Of a stretch of 64,000 bases of DNA, positions 33,428 to 46,407 are shown in pieces. Each line of letters starts with the position of its first letter. Position 1 is the stretch's first letter. Source of the DNA: Polytrichum commune (taxonomy: Eukaryota; Streptophyta; Polytrichopsida; Polytrichales; Polytrichaceae). Under the pieces are notes generated by a model. It was not told where the DNA came from, searched no databases, and saw only the letters and a list, made by a program, of their open reading frames with translations. Location of the stretch: assembly GCA_950295325.1 (NCBI GenBank), contig OX485804.1, positions 52,762,001 to 52,826,000 of the forward strand, read 5' to 3'. The position numbers and the translations under genes were made by a program.

Positions 33428-35640
33428 CTCCTAAATAGATGTAAACTGTCTTATTTTGTAGGTTAAATTAGGCGGACATGTATGTATCATTCCATTGTAA
33501 CCTTAAATGCATGTGATGAGTGTTGAGTCTTCTTCAACCACGGTCTACAGTTAACAAAAGTAGAGAATGCTTTGACATTCACTTACTTCTCCTCCAAGAA
33601 TCTTCATGTAAAGGTAACCATGTGGGGCCTTATGTGGTCACTTGTCTCACTAGGATATTTAAGTACATTTTAGTGGTACGGTATTAGACAAACCTTGTAG
33701 TTGAGAACATACACCAAAATACATACGTTATGATGAGATTAGACTATGTGCTTAAAATATAAACATTTTTTTTAAAGATTAAGTACACTAAATATGATAT
33801 CGAGTGTCACCGATTCTAATTGTCTTGCTCAATGATCATTGTAAACTGAGTGTAGTGTCACCAACATTGTTTGTCATTCCTTGTAAAATTTTTGGGGGAT
33901 TATAGATTACAATGTTGCAATTACTGTGACTTACCAAGTGATTTTTCATCCAAAATTCAAACATTCATGACAATTTTCGCTCACAAGTTGCTGACAAGCG
34001 AAGGTAGGGTTTTGGCCGATGGATGAAATCATCCATCATCCATGACAATATTTGTTCACTTATTCATAAGAAGTGTCATCCGGAAAAGTTACCATAGTGA
34101 CGTAAAATACCAATATGACACTAAGTATGATACTGTGTGTAGTTAGCACAATAGACTTGTGTGATCATACAGAGAAAAAGAGAAATATCACTTTGATCTT
34201 CTAAGCCTTTTGCATTTCAATTTTGGTTTTGAAACTTGAAATGACAATCTTTATTATGATTTGTGATTGCTAATTGAATGAGACAATCCTTAATCATCCG
34301 ATTTAATGGTCAAAATCGAATGTGAAGTTGGAAGGGCCAACAATAGGGGCACATAACTCACAATCAATCATATATGATGCAAATTTTAGAAAGTCGACAT
34401 TGAAAGTTTATGTTCAAGCCATTTGAATGGCCTTGGATGAGCTGGTAACATTGGACGAGATTGGTTTGAGAATTGTCTCATCCAATTAGCAATAGCAAAT
34501 CGAAGTTGGGTGCGAAGCCCTTATTAATTCCTAAAGATCGACTTGGAGAAAATAACAATCACTTTGACTAATGCTATTGGGTACGATCAGGTTGACTAGT
34601 CGGATTAGTCCTCGAGATCTATGTGATTTAAAGGACTAAAGCATAGATTAAAAACCACTTGTCAGATGGTATCAGTAGCAAAAAAAACAATGCCTAATGT
34701 AGTTTTGGATTCATGTTACTTGTGAAGACCTTCTTGAAAGTGCTGCAAGCCACAATGTGCGTGGACCTTGTGCTCTAGTTTTGGGTGAAATATAAAGGGC
34801 CAAAAACATGGACCTTGTGTATACTCTATTTATGTGTAACAACATTGTAATTCATGTCTACGTAAGTTTCAACTGGGGGTCATCTCCCTAGCTAACCCCC
34901 TAACCCAATGAAAGTATCAACATTGAGATGCAAATATGAATATCCTCCTTCTCTTTGAATAAGCCAACATAAACCCTCCCAAGTTGGTTAACAATTAAAA
35001 CTATAATAGCTTATGAATTCAAACCCATTGTTCGATCCTTTCAGTGTCCAGTTATTAACCTTGCCATATACCACTCAAATGACTATAGGTGTAAATTTCA
35101 CAATATATATCATGAAAACCGCGCTAATAGCATAGGCCTATGTTCTCCAAGAAAATTCGGTAATATTATTCTTAAAAAGAAAAAGTGATTTCGTGTTGAA
35201 AACTTGGAAATGGACGAATCCGTCCATGGCATTGGGGACTTTAGGGGTTAAGTTAAAAGGAAGAGGTGGTGGCCCCATTAATACAAGGCCCACATAGAGA
35301 TGCCTTGGCTCTAGACCTCTTCAGCAGCAATCCCTCTTTCTCTCTCACCCTCTCCGCTGACGTGTCGCCACCTGGACATTTGACTAAGTCTGTGCCACTT
35401 GGCAGGCCCATGGAGCAAGCGATCACGCTTTTTCGCCGCTGCTAAAAGGTTTCAGCTCTTAAGGTATGTTCAAGCCGCCTACTGTGGATCAACCTGATCA
35501 GCCTTCGTGGCAGTCTAATAACGCAGTTTATCCGATCCTGTAACCCTCAATAATATCCCTGATTGATTTTTCGAACTCGCTTTACACAACTTATTACATC
35601 GTATAATTTTGTTTTGCATACATGGATTACAGCCTACGGT
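33428..35640. other. gene-free interval
   Basis: No gene supported. The sequence is AT-rich with many stops. From about 35200 the base composition becomes more GC-rich toward the tandem array that follows. Confidence 0.45.
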
Positions 35641-35934
35641 TTGCGTCGTATCTGCTCATTGCATGCACTGACATTGGTGGTAAGCGAATCGATCGGAATC
35701 ACATGAGCTAGCGTGTTGATGGTGGGTCTGTGGACTGCCTTCCGATCGAGCCTGCAGACTGATCTAGTCGCAGTCTCGCCAGGCACCGGCCCTGTGACGA
35801 TCGGTCGGTGGGATGATGTGCACTCCAGAAAAGTAATGAATGGGGCGCTGTGCGAACACCCGCTAACATTAATTACATGGATACGGCGGGCGAGTAGTTG
35901 GCAGTGCCTGTGAGTAGTAAGGTGTTGGTCGGCA

Positions 35935-37640
35935 GAAGGACGAATCTCTTTCCAGCTGTAATTGTTGACCGGATATGTCGTGCAATACGACGGTGAAAGC
36001 ATGTGCCGACGAGGGGATGGGGCGTAAATGAGGGGCAGCGCACTCATGATCGATGAACATCGTCTGTAGGAATGTGTGGATGTGAACAGCTTATGCGTGA
36101 GAGGATCTTCGGCCGGTCATCCCACTCATGCCGGCTGGAACTTGGCTCCTACCCGACCAAATGAGATTATCCAGAGTTGTAAGTTGAATACACAAAGTGA
36201 TGCACATTGCAAGATCGGGTGAAGTTTCGATGCGTTGAAGTTCAATTGAAGGAAGCAAACTCAGAGTGTCTGTTTCCAAAAGACAGAAAAAACAATGTCC
36301 TGCCCCTTTCGAGACCTTTGCGTCCCTGCTTGCAATGTTCTTCCTCTCTGGCTTCCTTCCGCAATTGCACGAAATTCAGACAATAGACGTGTCGTGCAAT
36401 ATGATAGTGAACGCATGTGAGGGCACCCGTGATGGAGGGATAATCCTGCAGACCATGTTTGATGAACAGCTTATGTAATGAATGTGTGTTGGGAGGAGAG
36501 AAATTTCTCCCGATCGTCCGGCTCGTGCCGGCTGAAAGTGGATCCTACCCAACCAAATGTGCTATCCAAGAGTTACAAGATGAATCCACAAAGTGGTGCA
36601 CATTGCAAGAGTGGGTGAAGTTACGATGCGCCACGATGCAATTGAAGGAAGAAGACCCAGCGGGGCAGTTTACAAAAGAAAGGAACAATACCCTTCCCTT
36701 CCCAACAGCGCTTCGCGACTCCACTTCTAATCTGTCCACCTTCCGCAATTGCACAAAATTTAGACACTCGAAGGGGTCTCTTTCCAGCTGCACCACATGT
36801 GTCTTGCAATCTGACGGTGAAGGCATGTGCCGAGGAGGGGATGGGGCGTGAAGGGGGCAGGGCAGTCTTCATGGTGAGTTTACCCTGCAGACCATGTTCG
36901 ATGAAGCAGCTCATGTAGTGAGATGAGGAATTTCGGCCGGTCATCCGGCTCATGACAGCTGATGGCTCCTACCCAAAGAAATGAATTATCCAAGAGCTAC
37001 AAAACGAATCCACAAATTGGTGCCCATTGCAAGAGTGGTTGGAGTTTCGATGCGTTGAGGTTCAATTGAGTCAGAGTGTCTGTTTTCGAAAGACAGGATT
37101 AATGCCCTTCCCCTTCCTAGCAGACTTTTGCGTCCCTCCTTCTTCTTCTTTTTCGTTGCCTACCTCTGCAATCGCACGAAACTCAGACAATCGAGGGGAT
37201 CTCTTTCCATCTTGTGCCGTATGTGTCGTGGTAACCAACGGTGGAGGCATGTGAGGGCATTCATCACGATGGGTTCATCCTGCAGACCAGATCGATGAAA
37301 ACCTTATGTAACGAATGGGTGAGGAGAACAGGATTTTCGGCCGGTCATTCCGCTCATGCCGGCTGAAACTGGCTTCTATCCAGGCAAATGAGTTATCCAA
37401 GAGTTACAAGATGAAATCCACACAATGTTGCAGTTTGCAAGATTGGGTAAATTTTTGATGCGTCGAGGTTCAACTGAAGGAATAAGACACAGCGTGGCTG
37501 TTTTCAAAAGACAGGAACAATGCCCTTCCCCTTTTCAGCCCTTTGCCGCTCTGCTGCTTCTCCTTCCTCCTCTTCTCTGTCTTCCTCCCCAAATTGCACG
37601 AAATTCAGACGATCCAGGGGGTTCGTCGCACATTGGCCAG
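35935..37640 (+). repeat. tandem array of about 400-bp units
   Basis: A partial unit (35935-36110) is followed by about four diverged full units. The landmark GCCGGCTG (or its variant GACAGCTG) falls at 36130, 36527, 36954 and 37358, giving periods of 397, 427 and 404 bp. Other landmarks are TTATCCAAGAGTTACAAGAT, TGCACATTGCAAGA, TTTCGATGCGTTGA, AATTGCACGAAATTCAGAC and GAAGGCATGTG. Frames inside it are short and not conserved between units, so it looks like a small satellite or a locally amplified non-coding element. Confidence 0.85.
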
Positions 37641-39067
37641 GATAGATTTTGCACATCAAAGAATGGCACGGCATGTTTAATTTTAGCGGAAGCTTTAATA
37701 TCTGTTGTGCCATGCCGGGATACCATGTGAGAGATCCGATATGATGGTTTACCAACTGCGGATCGTCGCAATGACCCATTTGCGAATGCGTGTGTCGGCC
37801 AATGCAGGACAATGACTGTGCAGACTCCAGTCTTTTGATAATCGTTTTCTGAAACTTGCTCTATATAAGGCCGAAGCCTCGCAAGCAGGATTTGGGGCGC
37901 AACATCAGATTGTCCACATAAATTTAACGTGCACTCCCTCAACAATTCAAACGTCTTAAATTTGAACAAAACTTGCTTTCGACTATAAAACAGCCACTTG
38001 AGGTGCTTCTCTTTTTCCATCCCTAAGAAGAAAGCAACAGCTTGTCTGCTCTAACTTAGTCTAAATTGCATGCGGCTATCAGGCTAGAAAAGCTTATACG
38101 TAATATCATCTTTTCTGTGCACCAATCGTTCACTCCTGCTTTAGAATGTAACATGTCTTGGAAAATTTCTCGAAATTATCACAAGGACGGCTTCGATGAT
38201 ATTGTCAGAGCCAATGAAGTAAGGAGACTTCTCACATCGTGATTGGGATGTGGAAACACTGCACCAACCTCCACTCAAATGCTTGAAATTAGCAACAACA
38301 ACATTTTAGAGAGAAGGGCACAAATTAAAGTTTGATGATGGGACAGTAGAATCTGGTCCAGGAATGTATTGTTTTTAGCGCAGCCTAGTCAAAGATGCCG
38401 GTGTACAGGGAAAAACGCGCGAGCTAGTAGAGGGCTGTATAGTAGATTGCTCTTACAGGACACAAGTCACAGAATTGAAGTTGTCTCAACTGAGATGAAT
38501 CACCATTGAGGAAATGTTTTCGGTACGCATGGACAGTGACAGATGATGAGAATGCTCTACAAAATAAAATTTAAAAAATTCCACCTTCGGCCTCCCCCTA
38601 CACCAATGTCCTTTCACAATCTCGATCCGAAGTAGGTCAAAACTAAGAAATTCGCCTGTTTATGAACCCTAAGTACTTCACACAGAAACTGAGTTTGCAC
38701 AGTCCCCCCAATCAACATCCTTCTCTTCCACTTTCTTTGGTTCCTGTAAACGTAATATTACTCACAACACCTGCACTAAAAGGAAATTTAACCTTTCTAA
38801 TGCCGCCGGCATAGGTCGCAATATTGTGTTCTACGGTTCCAGGTTACCATCTGGGGGACGCCATGGCCAATTTTTATATGATTATGGGATACTCTGAAAT
38901 GGAAGTCTGCATCGTCGACTAGTGAATTCTCATCATGATTGTGCATTCTCCCGGCTAATCTGTTCATCAGATGTGTGGCTACAAAGCATGGCCAACAATC
39001 GAGAAGTAGGTGAAGAATATTAAGAGCTCAGAAGCACCATCATCATCGTCATCATCATCGATCGTCT
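37641..39067. other. intergenic, upstream of the 39-kb gene
   Basis: A minus-strand frame at 37535-38020 has no recognisable domain and runs into the tandem array, so it is not called. The start codon at 39068 is preceded by a CAT/ATC-rich tract (39038-39062). No clear TATA element. Confidence 0.4.
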
Positions 39068-40939
39068 ATGGGGCGCGGCGCAGGCGAGTCCTCTGTGTTT
39101 GTCGGGGAGGGCGCGGAGACCTTCTACGACACGCAGCAGTATCAGTATGGAGTTCGTGAGAAATGGGGCTATTGCTCCTACGATCCCAACACAGACTCCG
39201 GGCACCACATCTATCCCAAAATCCCCGAGGGTGGCCTGTTCATCAAGCCTTGGGAATACGTAGGTAACCTTGGTTTCGTGTGCCTGCCGTATCAAATATC
39301 CCATTCAATTTGTCCCGTGATTAGTAGGTGCTGAAATCCCTGATACTAATATTGTTGTTGTTGTTGTTTTTGTTGTTTTGTTTTCCTCCACAGGGAGGCC
39401 ATCCACATGATTTTCTGAAAGCTACACGACAAGCACGGAGCAATGATCCATACGTCCACTATGAGCATGGGAAGGCTCTCCAGGTGCGGTGCTCACCTTC
39501 AAGCATCAAATGTAAGAGAATATGTGCAAAGTTAAGCACATAACTGAAAGAAATTGCGAAGGTTTTATGTCTTAATGTACGCTCAAATTGGTTGAAGACA
39601 TGAGTATCCTCCACATTCATTGAAGGTTTCTGCCTTGAGTCTAAACAGAAAGGGAATTAGCTCACAAGCTTGACACAAGGCTTGATAATATTATGGTCAC
39701 TCCTGGATCGTTGGAGAAATAATATATGAATCGATCGGCAACGAGACGTTGGGAATTGTCAGCTGGGGTAGAGTTTTGTGTCTTCGTTAGACATTGGAGT
39801 GTATGTGCAGAGGCACGAGAAACTGGTGGCGGAAGTGGAAGCCTGGAGACGACGTGAGCTCCTCAGGGAGCAGATGCTCATCCAGCTCAGCAAGTTACAG
39901 GCGGTCGAGAAACAGCGCCACCATTTCCAAGGTCGGTTTTCCGCACCTAGTCATGCTTTTCTCCTCGTTTTGGAGTATCTGTGAGTGCCAGCATAGCACT
40001 AACCCTTCGTCATTCGCCGTTTTCTCTTCACAAAAGTTTGAAGAACTCGTCTGTTTTCGTAACACCTTGCACAACGAGCACCAGCATTGGCCTGGATATC
40101 GTCACGTCCGCATCGATCGACTAGGAAGAAGAAGAAAAAAAGAAAAAAAAGCCGTAAGGACATCATCTTTTTCAAGGAGCCATAGGACTATTCCATCATC
40201 GCCGATTTCTTTCTCCAAAGGTTTGTAGAAATCGTCTGGTTTTGTAACACTAGCACAATGAGCACACCAGCATTGGCGTGAAGATCATCACGTTCACATC
40301 GATTGAATGGGAAAATCGTCATCATCTTTTATGCATCGACGCCTAATTTCTAGGAGGTATTGTCGCCACACTTTAGAGATGGCTGGTCCGCTGGATACGA
40401 GAGGAGGCCGGAGAGCATCATATCCTGCGGTTTAACATGACTTTCTACGCGTCGTGAAGCTGTTGCGGGGGTTGTTATGTAGCGGTCAGAATTGTAGGAA
40501 TCTGGTGGAATCTGGTGGTGTCTTGAGGCTTCTTGTGCTCTTTGTTCTGAGATATTTGACAATCGACGCTTGTGATGCAGAATTGAGGAGACACATCCAA
40601 CTGGAGCAGTTGAAGTGGTCACGACCAATGACCGCTGCGTCTGGGGCCACTTCAACTCCGCAAGCGTCCAGGGATGGATCCCTCAACGGTGGGGAGCCTC
40701 ATCAGCCTCACCGTCCGGGCTCTGTCAACCTGTCCACCCAAGACAATTCGCTGCGAGGCTCCCGTCGCGGCTCGCGCTCGGCTGGCGGCAACCACACCGC
40801 CCCCTCGTCCGCGTGCTCTTTGAAGGGCTGCAAAGACATGCCCCCCATACGCATTCTCAACCCCAGTTCAGGTCAATCGCCTCTTCCCGACATTTCTTCC
40901 TCCCCATTCCTTGTAGGAAATTCGAATTGCCGAACATAA
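39068..40939 (+). CDS. uncharacterised protein with central coiled coil (253 codons)
   Basis: Four exons in consistent phase: 39068-39259, 39394-39483, 39811-39931, 40581-40939. Donors are TAC/GTAGGT, CAG/GTGCGG and AAG/GTCGGT; acceptors are all CAG. Residues 1-64 are rich in Tyr and Gly (YDTQQYQYGVREKWGYCSYD, then HHIYPKIPEGGLFIKPWEY). Residues 65-94 include HDFLKATRQARSNDP. Residues 95-150 form a basic amphipathic helix likely to be a coiled coil (VAEVEAWRRRELLREQMLIQ). Residues 151-253 are a Ser/Pro/Arg-rich, probably disordered tail. There is no signal peptide or membrane segment. I do not recognise the family. The coherent splicing argues it is real, but the last exon could splice on further (CAG/GTCAAT near 40870). 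Confidence 0.6.
40022..40310 (+). repeat. direct duplication inside intron 3
   Basis: 40022-40130 and 40203-40310 share GTTTG.AGAA.TCGTCTG.TTT, GTAACAC..GCACAA.GAGCAC, CCAGCATTGGC.TG and CACATCGAT/CGCATCGATCGA. The two copies lie within the third intron of the uncharacterised gene and account for most of its length. Confidence 0.7.
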
Positions 40940-41239
40940 TCATAGGACGGGCGTGTTGGGAGTCGCATTACCACATTCCCTGTCCACGATCAGCTGCACT
41001 GCCATTGCATCCTCTCAAAGGGGCGTTTACACTAGGGGTGGTTGTGGTCGTCTTAGTGGTAGTTCTTGGAAGCCCGCTTCGCCACTTCCCCCACATTCAT
41101 GTCCACCGGCCTGTCCAGGGTTACCTGCACTGCCGTTGCATCCTCTCCTCTCATTGGTCAAAGAATGTCAGATGTCAGATGATGCACAAGCGGCAGAAAT
41201 TTCTGTACGCTCACAGCACCCTTTCCGACTTTACTAAAA

Positions 41240-44105
41240 TCTCAATTCCACTCTGAAGATTGCTTGAGCTCATAATGTAAACACATTCAACATTCCTCCA
41301 ACCACCGATCCAATTAAAGTCACAATCCAACTCAAAGCTTGAAGGAAAAAGAATTCCAAGAGGCATTCTGACAATTTGATCACTTCAAGATCATATCACG
41401 CTGGCAACGTTCCACCACCTCATCTCAATTCTCTAATAATTGTGAACCCAGCTAATCATACGAATGAATGGAAGGGGAGCAAGTAGAGGTGAACTCGAAG
41501 TGAAGATGATACGGATTTCTCGTTGTAAAAATTGTGCGATGTCTCATGATCTGTGCAGCCTCAGCAAAGGCGGAGCTTCGAGATTTGGACCACTTCGACG
41601 AGAGGCTTGAATCTTTACTTGTCACCACTCCAGCACCAAGTACCAGCAAGAAGCACAAGTGATTGCACTCGATCACTAACTTACTGCCACTCAAGCGGAT
41701 CCTCCTTTCATTTGCTGCCCACAGATTGTACATTAACCCTAACCGATCCCTCATCAAAGAGCAGAAGAGTTATCATAACTCGACCTAATGTTTCATCCTC
41801 CGGAGACATGTGTCATCCTTGATTGTGTTTTTGTTCATGAGCTGATTGGTTATGACTGATAACCACCTTGAGTAGGTGGATGATTTTTTCCTCCCGCTGC
41901 CCATCATCTACTCTCTTCTCGTTGGTTGTATGTTGCATAGTTGTTGCTGAGATTTTTCTTCTTCTAAAAATCGGCCCTAATCTTTGATTATTTTCATCAC
42001 TTCTTTTTCAATGTCAATTCTCCTCCTCCCACTCAACAATTCTTCACCAAAGTGAGGGACAAGTTGGAACATAGATTACGGTCAACCTGAACTCAAGTCT
42101 CTCATATTCCAATTAACTATTTCACGTGTAATTAAGTCGGTTGCAGATCATATGCCTTACATTACTAAGAGACCATGATACATCCCATTGTCTAATCATA
42201 GTATAACATCTCCAAATAATGCAATGCTACAATGTTCAACCAAAGGTCATCGTTGGATCCTCCCTTGAACCCCAAAGATTCTCTTCGTGAGCTTCCCATT
42301 TTGAGATTCATCTTCAAAGCTCATATTGTCATAAGTATTCTCCAACTAATTTTGGAAGGTTCCATGTCAAAGGAGTGGGCAGGCCCGGTTGAATATTTGT
42401 TAAGTGAGTCAAAACAAAAAGAACAATGATCATAGAACATGTTCATTTGGAATTGATGCTCGTCTTCAACTCCTTAAGACTTGGGATGTGTACTACCGAT
42501 GTCAAACTACAATGGAGGTGAGACACTAATGATGATTAGCTAATCCTTGAGAAGCAAAACCAATGGGGCCATCCACCAATATTAGTGTCATGTAAAGCAT
42601 GAGAGTTACTCATTTCTTAGAGTAATTCAACAACAAACAAAAATGAGATTGATGTTCATTCTTGTCCAAAGATTATGGGGGTGAAAGGAGGTAATTCGTT
42701 GTGGGTTCACTGTACATCTTTTAACCATGAATTGTAAAAACTTGTGAGGAAGTTATTGTCCATATGAGTAAATAATTATTAAAAACTATATGAAGGGTTG
42801 ATGGACATACAAATAAGGTCTTGTGGTCTAACTTTTTTGGAAAATAGAAAACATATGTAACATTTGTTGTTTGTCATAAAAATATGGTTAGCATGATTTA
42901 TAATGGGATATTCCAATTTTTATCATCACAAATGTGTTGGAAATCTATGTGCATCTCATTATATGCTTTCTTAGGTTTTCACATGTATGTGAGTTTGATT
43001 CACAAAAAAGAGTCAAGAAAAGTAGGTTCTTTCGATTGAATCTGTAATGTTACTATTCAAGGGGACGTGTCAACAACCTCTATAGCACGGCTATGGTCAC
43101 TGATAACACTTTGGTGAGCTAGCCTTGTGGAGTTTGACAACATTGCCCTTGTGGCACTTGGTGCCCAATAGGACCCAAATACTTTTAAAAAGGCAATACA
43201 TTGTGGATAACGATACGAGGAGTATCCCAAGTGAAATCACCCTTGTTGTTTCCAATTTTCAGCATTGATCATTTCAACAATCGTCTTATCGTTGGCATTG
43301 TACATTATTCACAAATTGAATCATGCACTAACCCTCGCCCCAAATCTAGATTTTAAACATTTAGAACCTATGATCATGAATTGTTGCTCTATTTCATATT
43401 TATTTATAGTGCTAAAATGTGATTTCCACATACTAGATTTCAAGTGGATCTCAACCAATGTATAGATTATATGTGACATACATGATACCATTTAACCCAA
43501 AATTTGATTTTTGTGGGCCCGCAAATTTATCAAGAATTATGTAAAGATTTTTTGGGTGACTTTACATAAGTTGGATAAAATCCATAAAATACTGAAGGTC
43601 TGCAAATCTGCACCCAAATATATAGATACATATATATAGAGAGAGATCACATCCTTTATGGTCGAGTAGGGGATGGAGGGGTGCATTCTCACATGCATTT
43701 GCATTGTCAATGTACCTCTCCATCCGTTATATGTAAGCAAGTTAGATTATATGAGATTTATTCACAATGACATTGAATACGAGTTTACACCCAAACTAGT
43801 TGGTAGTAAAAAAATGACAATGTTTTTAAGCACATGTACCTCGTTGGCTCTCAAAAGTGGTTGCATAGTGCATCGACTATCTAGCCAACCACATTTTTAC
43901 CCAAGGATCATTGTTTTTCTTTTAAGCAAGCACATAAATAGATATTTCTAGGCTCACCATTTTAGAAAGAGAAGTGCCCCACAAGGCTAAATAATTACAT
44001 TATTAAAGATGATGTGTACAATATGAAATTTGAAGAAAAAATAATCACTGGTTGTTGAATTAGAGTCCTCGTTAAGGTAATCTCATTGATGTAAGCAAAG
44101 GCTTA
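41240..44105. other. gene-free interval
   Basis: Open frames near 41452-41822 on both strands overlap one another and lack domains. 42190-42320 is the second copy of the repeat at 960-1070. The rest is AT-rich. Confidence 0.45.
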
Positions 44106-44617
44106 GGGGCGGTTTACACTATGGACCAAGAGCCATGACCAAGAAAATTAAATCATTTTCATGGTCACAGCTCTTGGTCAAGAGCCGTGACCATGAAAAA
44201 TCAAAAATGGATTTTTGAGTGGCTTGGTCACTCTTGTAGTGTAAAGTGGATTTGGACCGGGACAACTTTGGGCTGATTTTTTTTTAATTTCTATCCCAAC
44301 GATCTACAGTAACATCAAAAAAATTCAGGAAAAAAAATATTAAAAAAAAATCGGCCAATGGCTGATTTTCAGCCTTACGGCTCCCTTGATTTCCGTTGAG
44401 TCGAGCATTTTGCCTCGCCTCAACGGAAAACCCGTTGGACCATGGCACATTATCCAAATGGCAGATTTTAGTAGTTTTTGGGGACCTCAAAGTTAGTGGT
44501 CATTCTCCTTTTTTCAAGGTAGTGTAAAGCCAAATGGGACCAAGAGCACTTTACTCTCCAATCACAAATTTTAGAATTTCATGGTCATGGCTCTTGGTCC
44601 ATAGTGTAAACCGCCCC
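44106..44617. mobile_element. Harbinger-type MITE, 512 bp, TTA target duplication
   Basis: Perfect 36-bp terminal inverted repeats beginning GGGGCGGTTTACACTATGG and continuing ACCAAGAGCCATGACCA. TTA flanks both ends (44103-44105 and 44618-44620). A central palindrome around 44385-44430 (TCCGTTGAGTCGAGCATTTT) resembles the hairpin at 14317-14385. The perfect ends suggest recent movement. It has no coding capacity. Confidence 0.95.
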
Positions 44618-44620
44618 TTA

Positions 44621-45780
44621 ATTATTGGACGTTTCCACATTCCAACTACACTACTAATTACCCCAATCAGTGTGTGTGGTACTATTCCCAAAACTCACAC
44701 TATTTTGCCAGCCTCCAAATTAGTGAGGGTTGAAATTTTATTGAGCGATTCTAAATTCATGAATACATGCTCCTTTACCATACATTTCAAGAAAGTTGGC
44801 GCATGCTCTAAAGTGCTCGTAGAGCGATTAAAAAATAAAATGCAAATGCATGCTTGTCAATGAATAGTGCTAGGATGAATAGTGCATGTACTTTCAGTGA
44901 ATAATGCTGCTATGAATAGTATTATCAATGTATAGTTATGAGATGAACAATACTTCCTAGATCTTTTGATGACACTAATTTTCATAATGTAAAGAAATTT
45001 AATATCACCCTCACTGATGTCCCACATGCACTATTATGCCCCTCCCTCCCCGCCTGACTTTATCAAATAACCAAAGTCTTTCCTAAAACCCGTGTAAAGC
45101 TCCCTCGGTTATAGCGGAGGCATCTGGCTATCCCAATGCACTTACAAGAACTTGCTCCAAAGATTTTTGAGTAGGTTTTAGTTAAGCAACTTTCACACAT
45201 GGTCATGGTTTTATCTACCAAGGAATGAACGTTGAATAGTTTTTGTCCCATCCCCAAATCCCTTACTACTCATCTATCTTACCATCGGTTTTTGTTAATG
45301 GAGCTCCTCATGCCCTCATAGCTAAGACTAAAAAGCAACCAATCACAGGGGTAGGAGGCGACACTTTTAAAAGTCCTATATTCTTGCCTCATGTCTAAGT
45401 ACTGATGGGAGGGTCAGTGCTTAGGGCTTAAGACCTCCACTTGTAAGCCATGCCACACATCATTTGCCAACTAGGCTTGTCGATGGTGTGGAGGCCGTGT
45501 TTTTAGAACCACATTTTAAGCTTCGCTAAAGTCAGGTGGGGAGGGGGCATTAGCCCTCCCTCGCTAATTGGGATAATGAGTGTAGTAAGTGCAGTAATGC
45601 TAATCACATTATAATTTCCAAGGTCATAATTCATTCAATAATTATAGAATTTTAGGGCACGAGACCCAGTCACCCACTCACAACCGTCCTGTGGCAGCTA
45701 AAGATTTGGTATGACCGTTATAATGGAAATAGGCAACTCATAAAACCATGTCCACGTCATTCATCCACCACTTATTCATT
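44621..45780. other. gene-free interval upstream of CDT2
   Basis: No gene. 44868-44960 repeats short GAATAGTGC/GAATAATGC-like words. The rest is unremarkable. Confidence 0.5.
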
Positions 45781-45792
45781 CGTTTCAGAATG

Positions 45793-45825
45793 GGCGGGAG
45801 AGGGGGCGCCAAGTAGGCTCCCGCC
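45793..45825. promoter_or_regulatory. E2F-like site cluster upstream of CDT2
   Basis: GGCGGGAG (45793-45800), GGCGCCAA (45805-45812) and CTCCCGCC (45818-45825) lie within 33 bp. The first and third are exact inverted copies. E2F/DP factors bind TTTSSCGC-type sites with GGCGGGAA or TTGGCGCC cores and drive S-phase genes. It lies about 670 bp upstream of the proposed CDT2 start codon, in a local GC-rich stretch that could be the promoter. Motif-based inference. Confidence 0.4.
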
Positions 45826-46407
45826 ATCTTCTAAAGCCACATACTTCAAACTCTCCCTCCATCTGAAATCTCCAAACCCCGTACATTCTAGCCTCTCGCC
45901 TCGCTCGTTGCTCGTCTCCTCGTTCCTCAAATCTTCCCTTCGCGTACATTCTAGACTCCCCTGGCTGTTTCCTTCCTGCGGTCTGGTTTAAGCTCTTCCC
46001 TCGCAATCCCACACCATTGCCCTCCATCTATCTCGCTCTGTTTCAGCTATCAGAGTCAGCAATCTTTGCAAGCCAACGAATGGCTTGATGTGGAGGAAGG
46101 TGTGTGTGCATTGCGGTGTTTTAGTGCAGTGCAGTTCCCTCAAACTTTGCTGCGCAGGATTTCATTTAGTTTTAGTGCTTAGATGTAGTTCAGATTGGGA
46201 GTGAAGTGTTGGAGCTTATTGTTCAGTGAGTGGACTTTGTAGCAAGCGAGGGGCTTATGTGCAAGTGAAAAGTGCAAGTGGAGACTGCAGATTTCTCTGA
46301 CTTTGTAGGGCAGGATTGCTCTCAAGGATTGAGTGTAGCTTGGATTTGTTGAGTTTTAGTGTTGGGATTATTGGTTACTCGGCATTCAGGGTGATAGAGG
46401 CTTACAA

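Noticed and set aside
37535-38020. 161-codon minus-strand frame
   Set aside because: It runs into the tandem array and its translation has no domain or compositional sign of coding.
41452-41822. Frames on both strands
   Set aside because: They overlap, are short and have no domain or splice partners.
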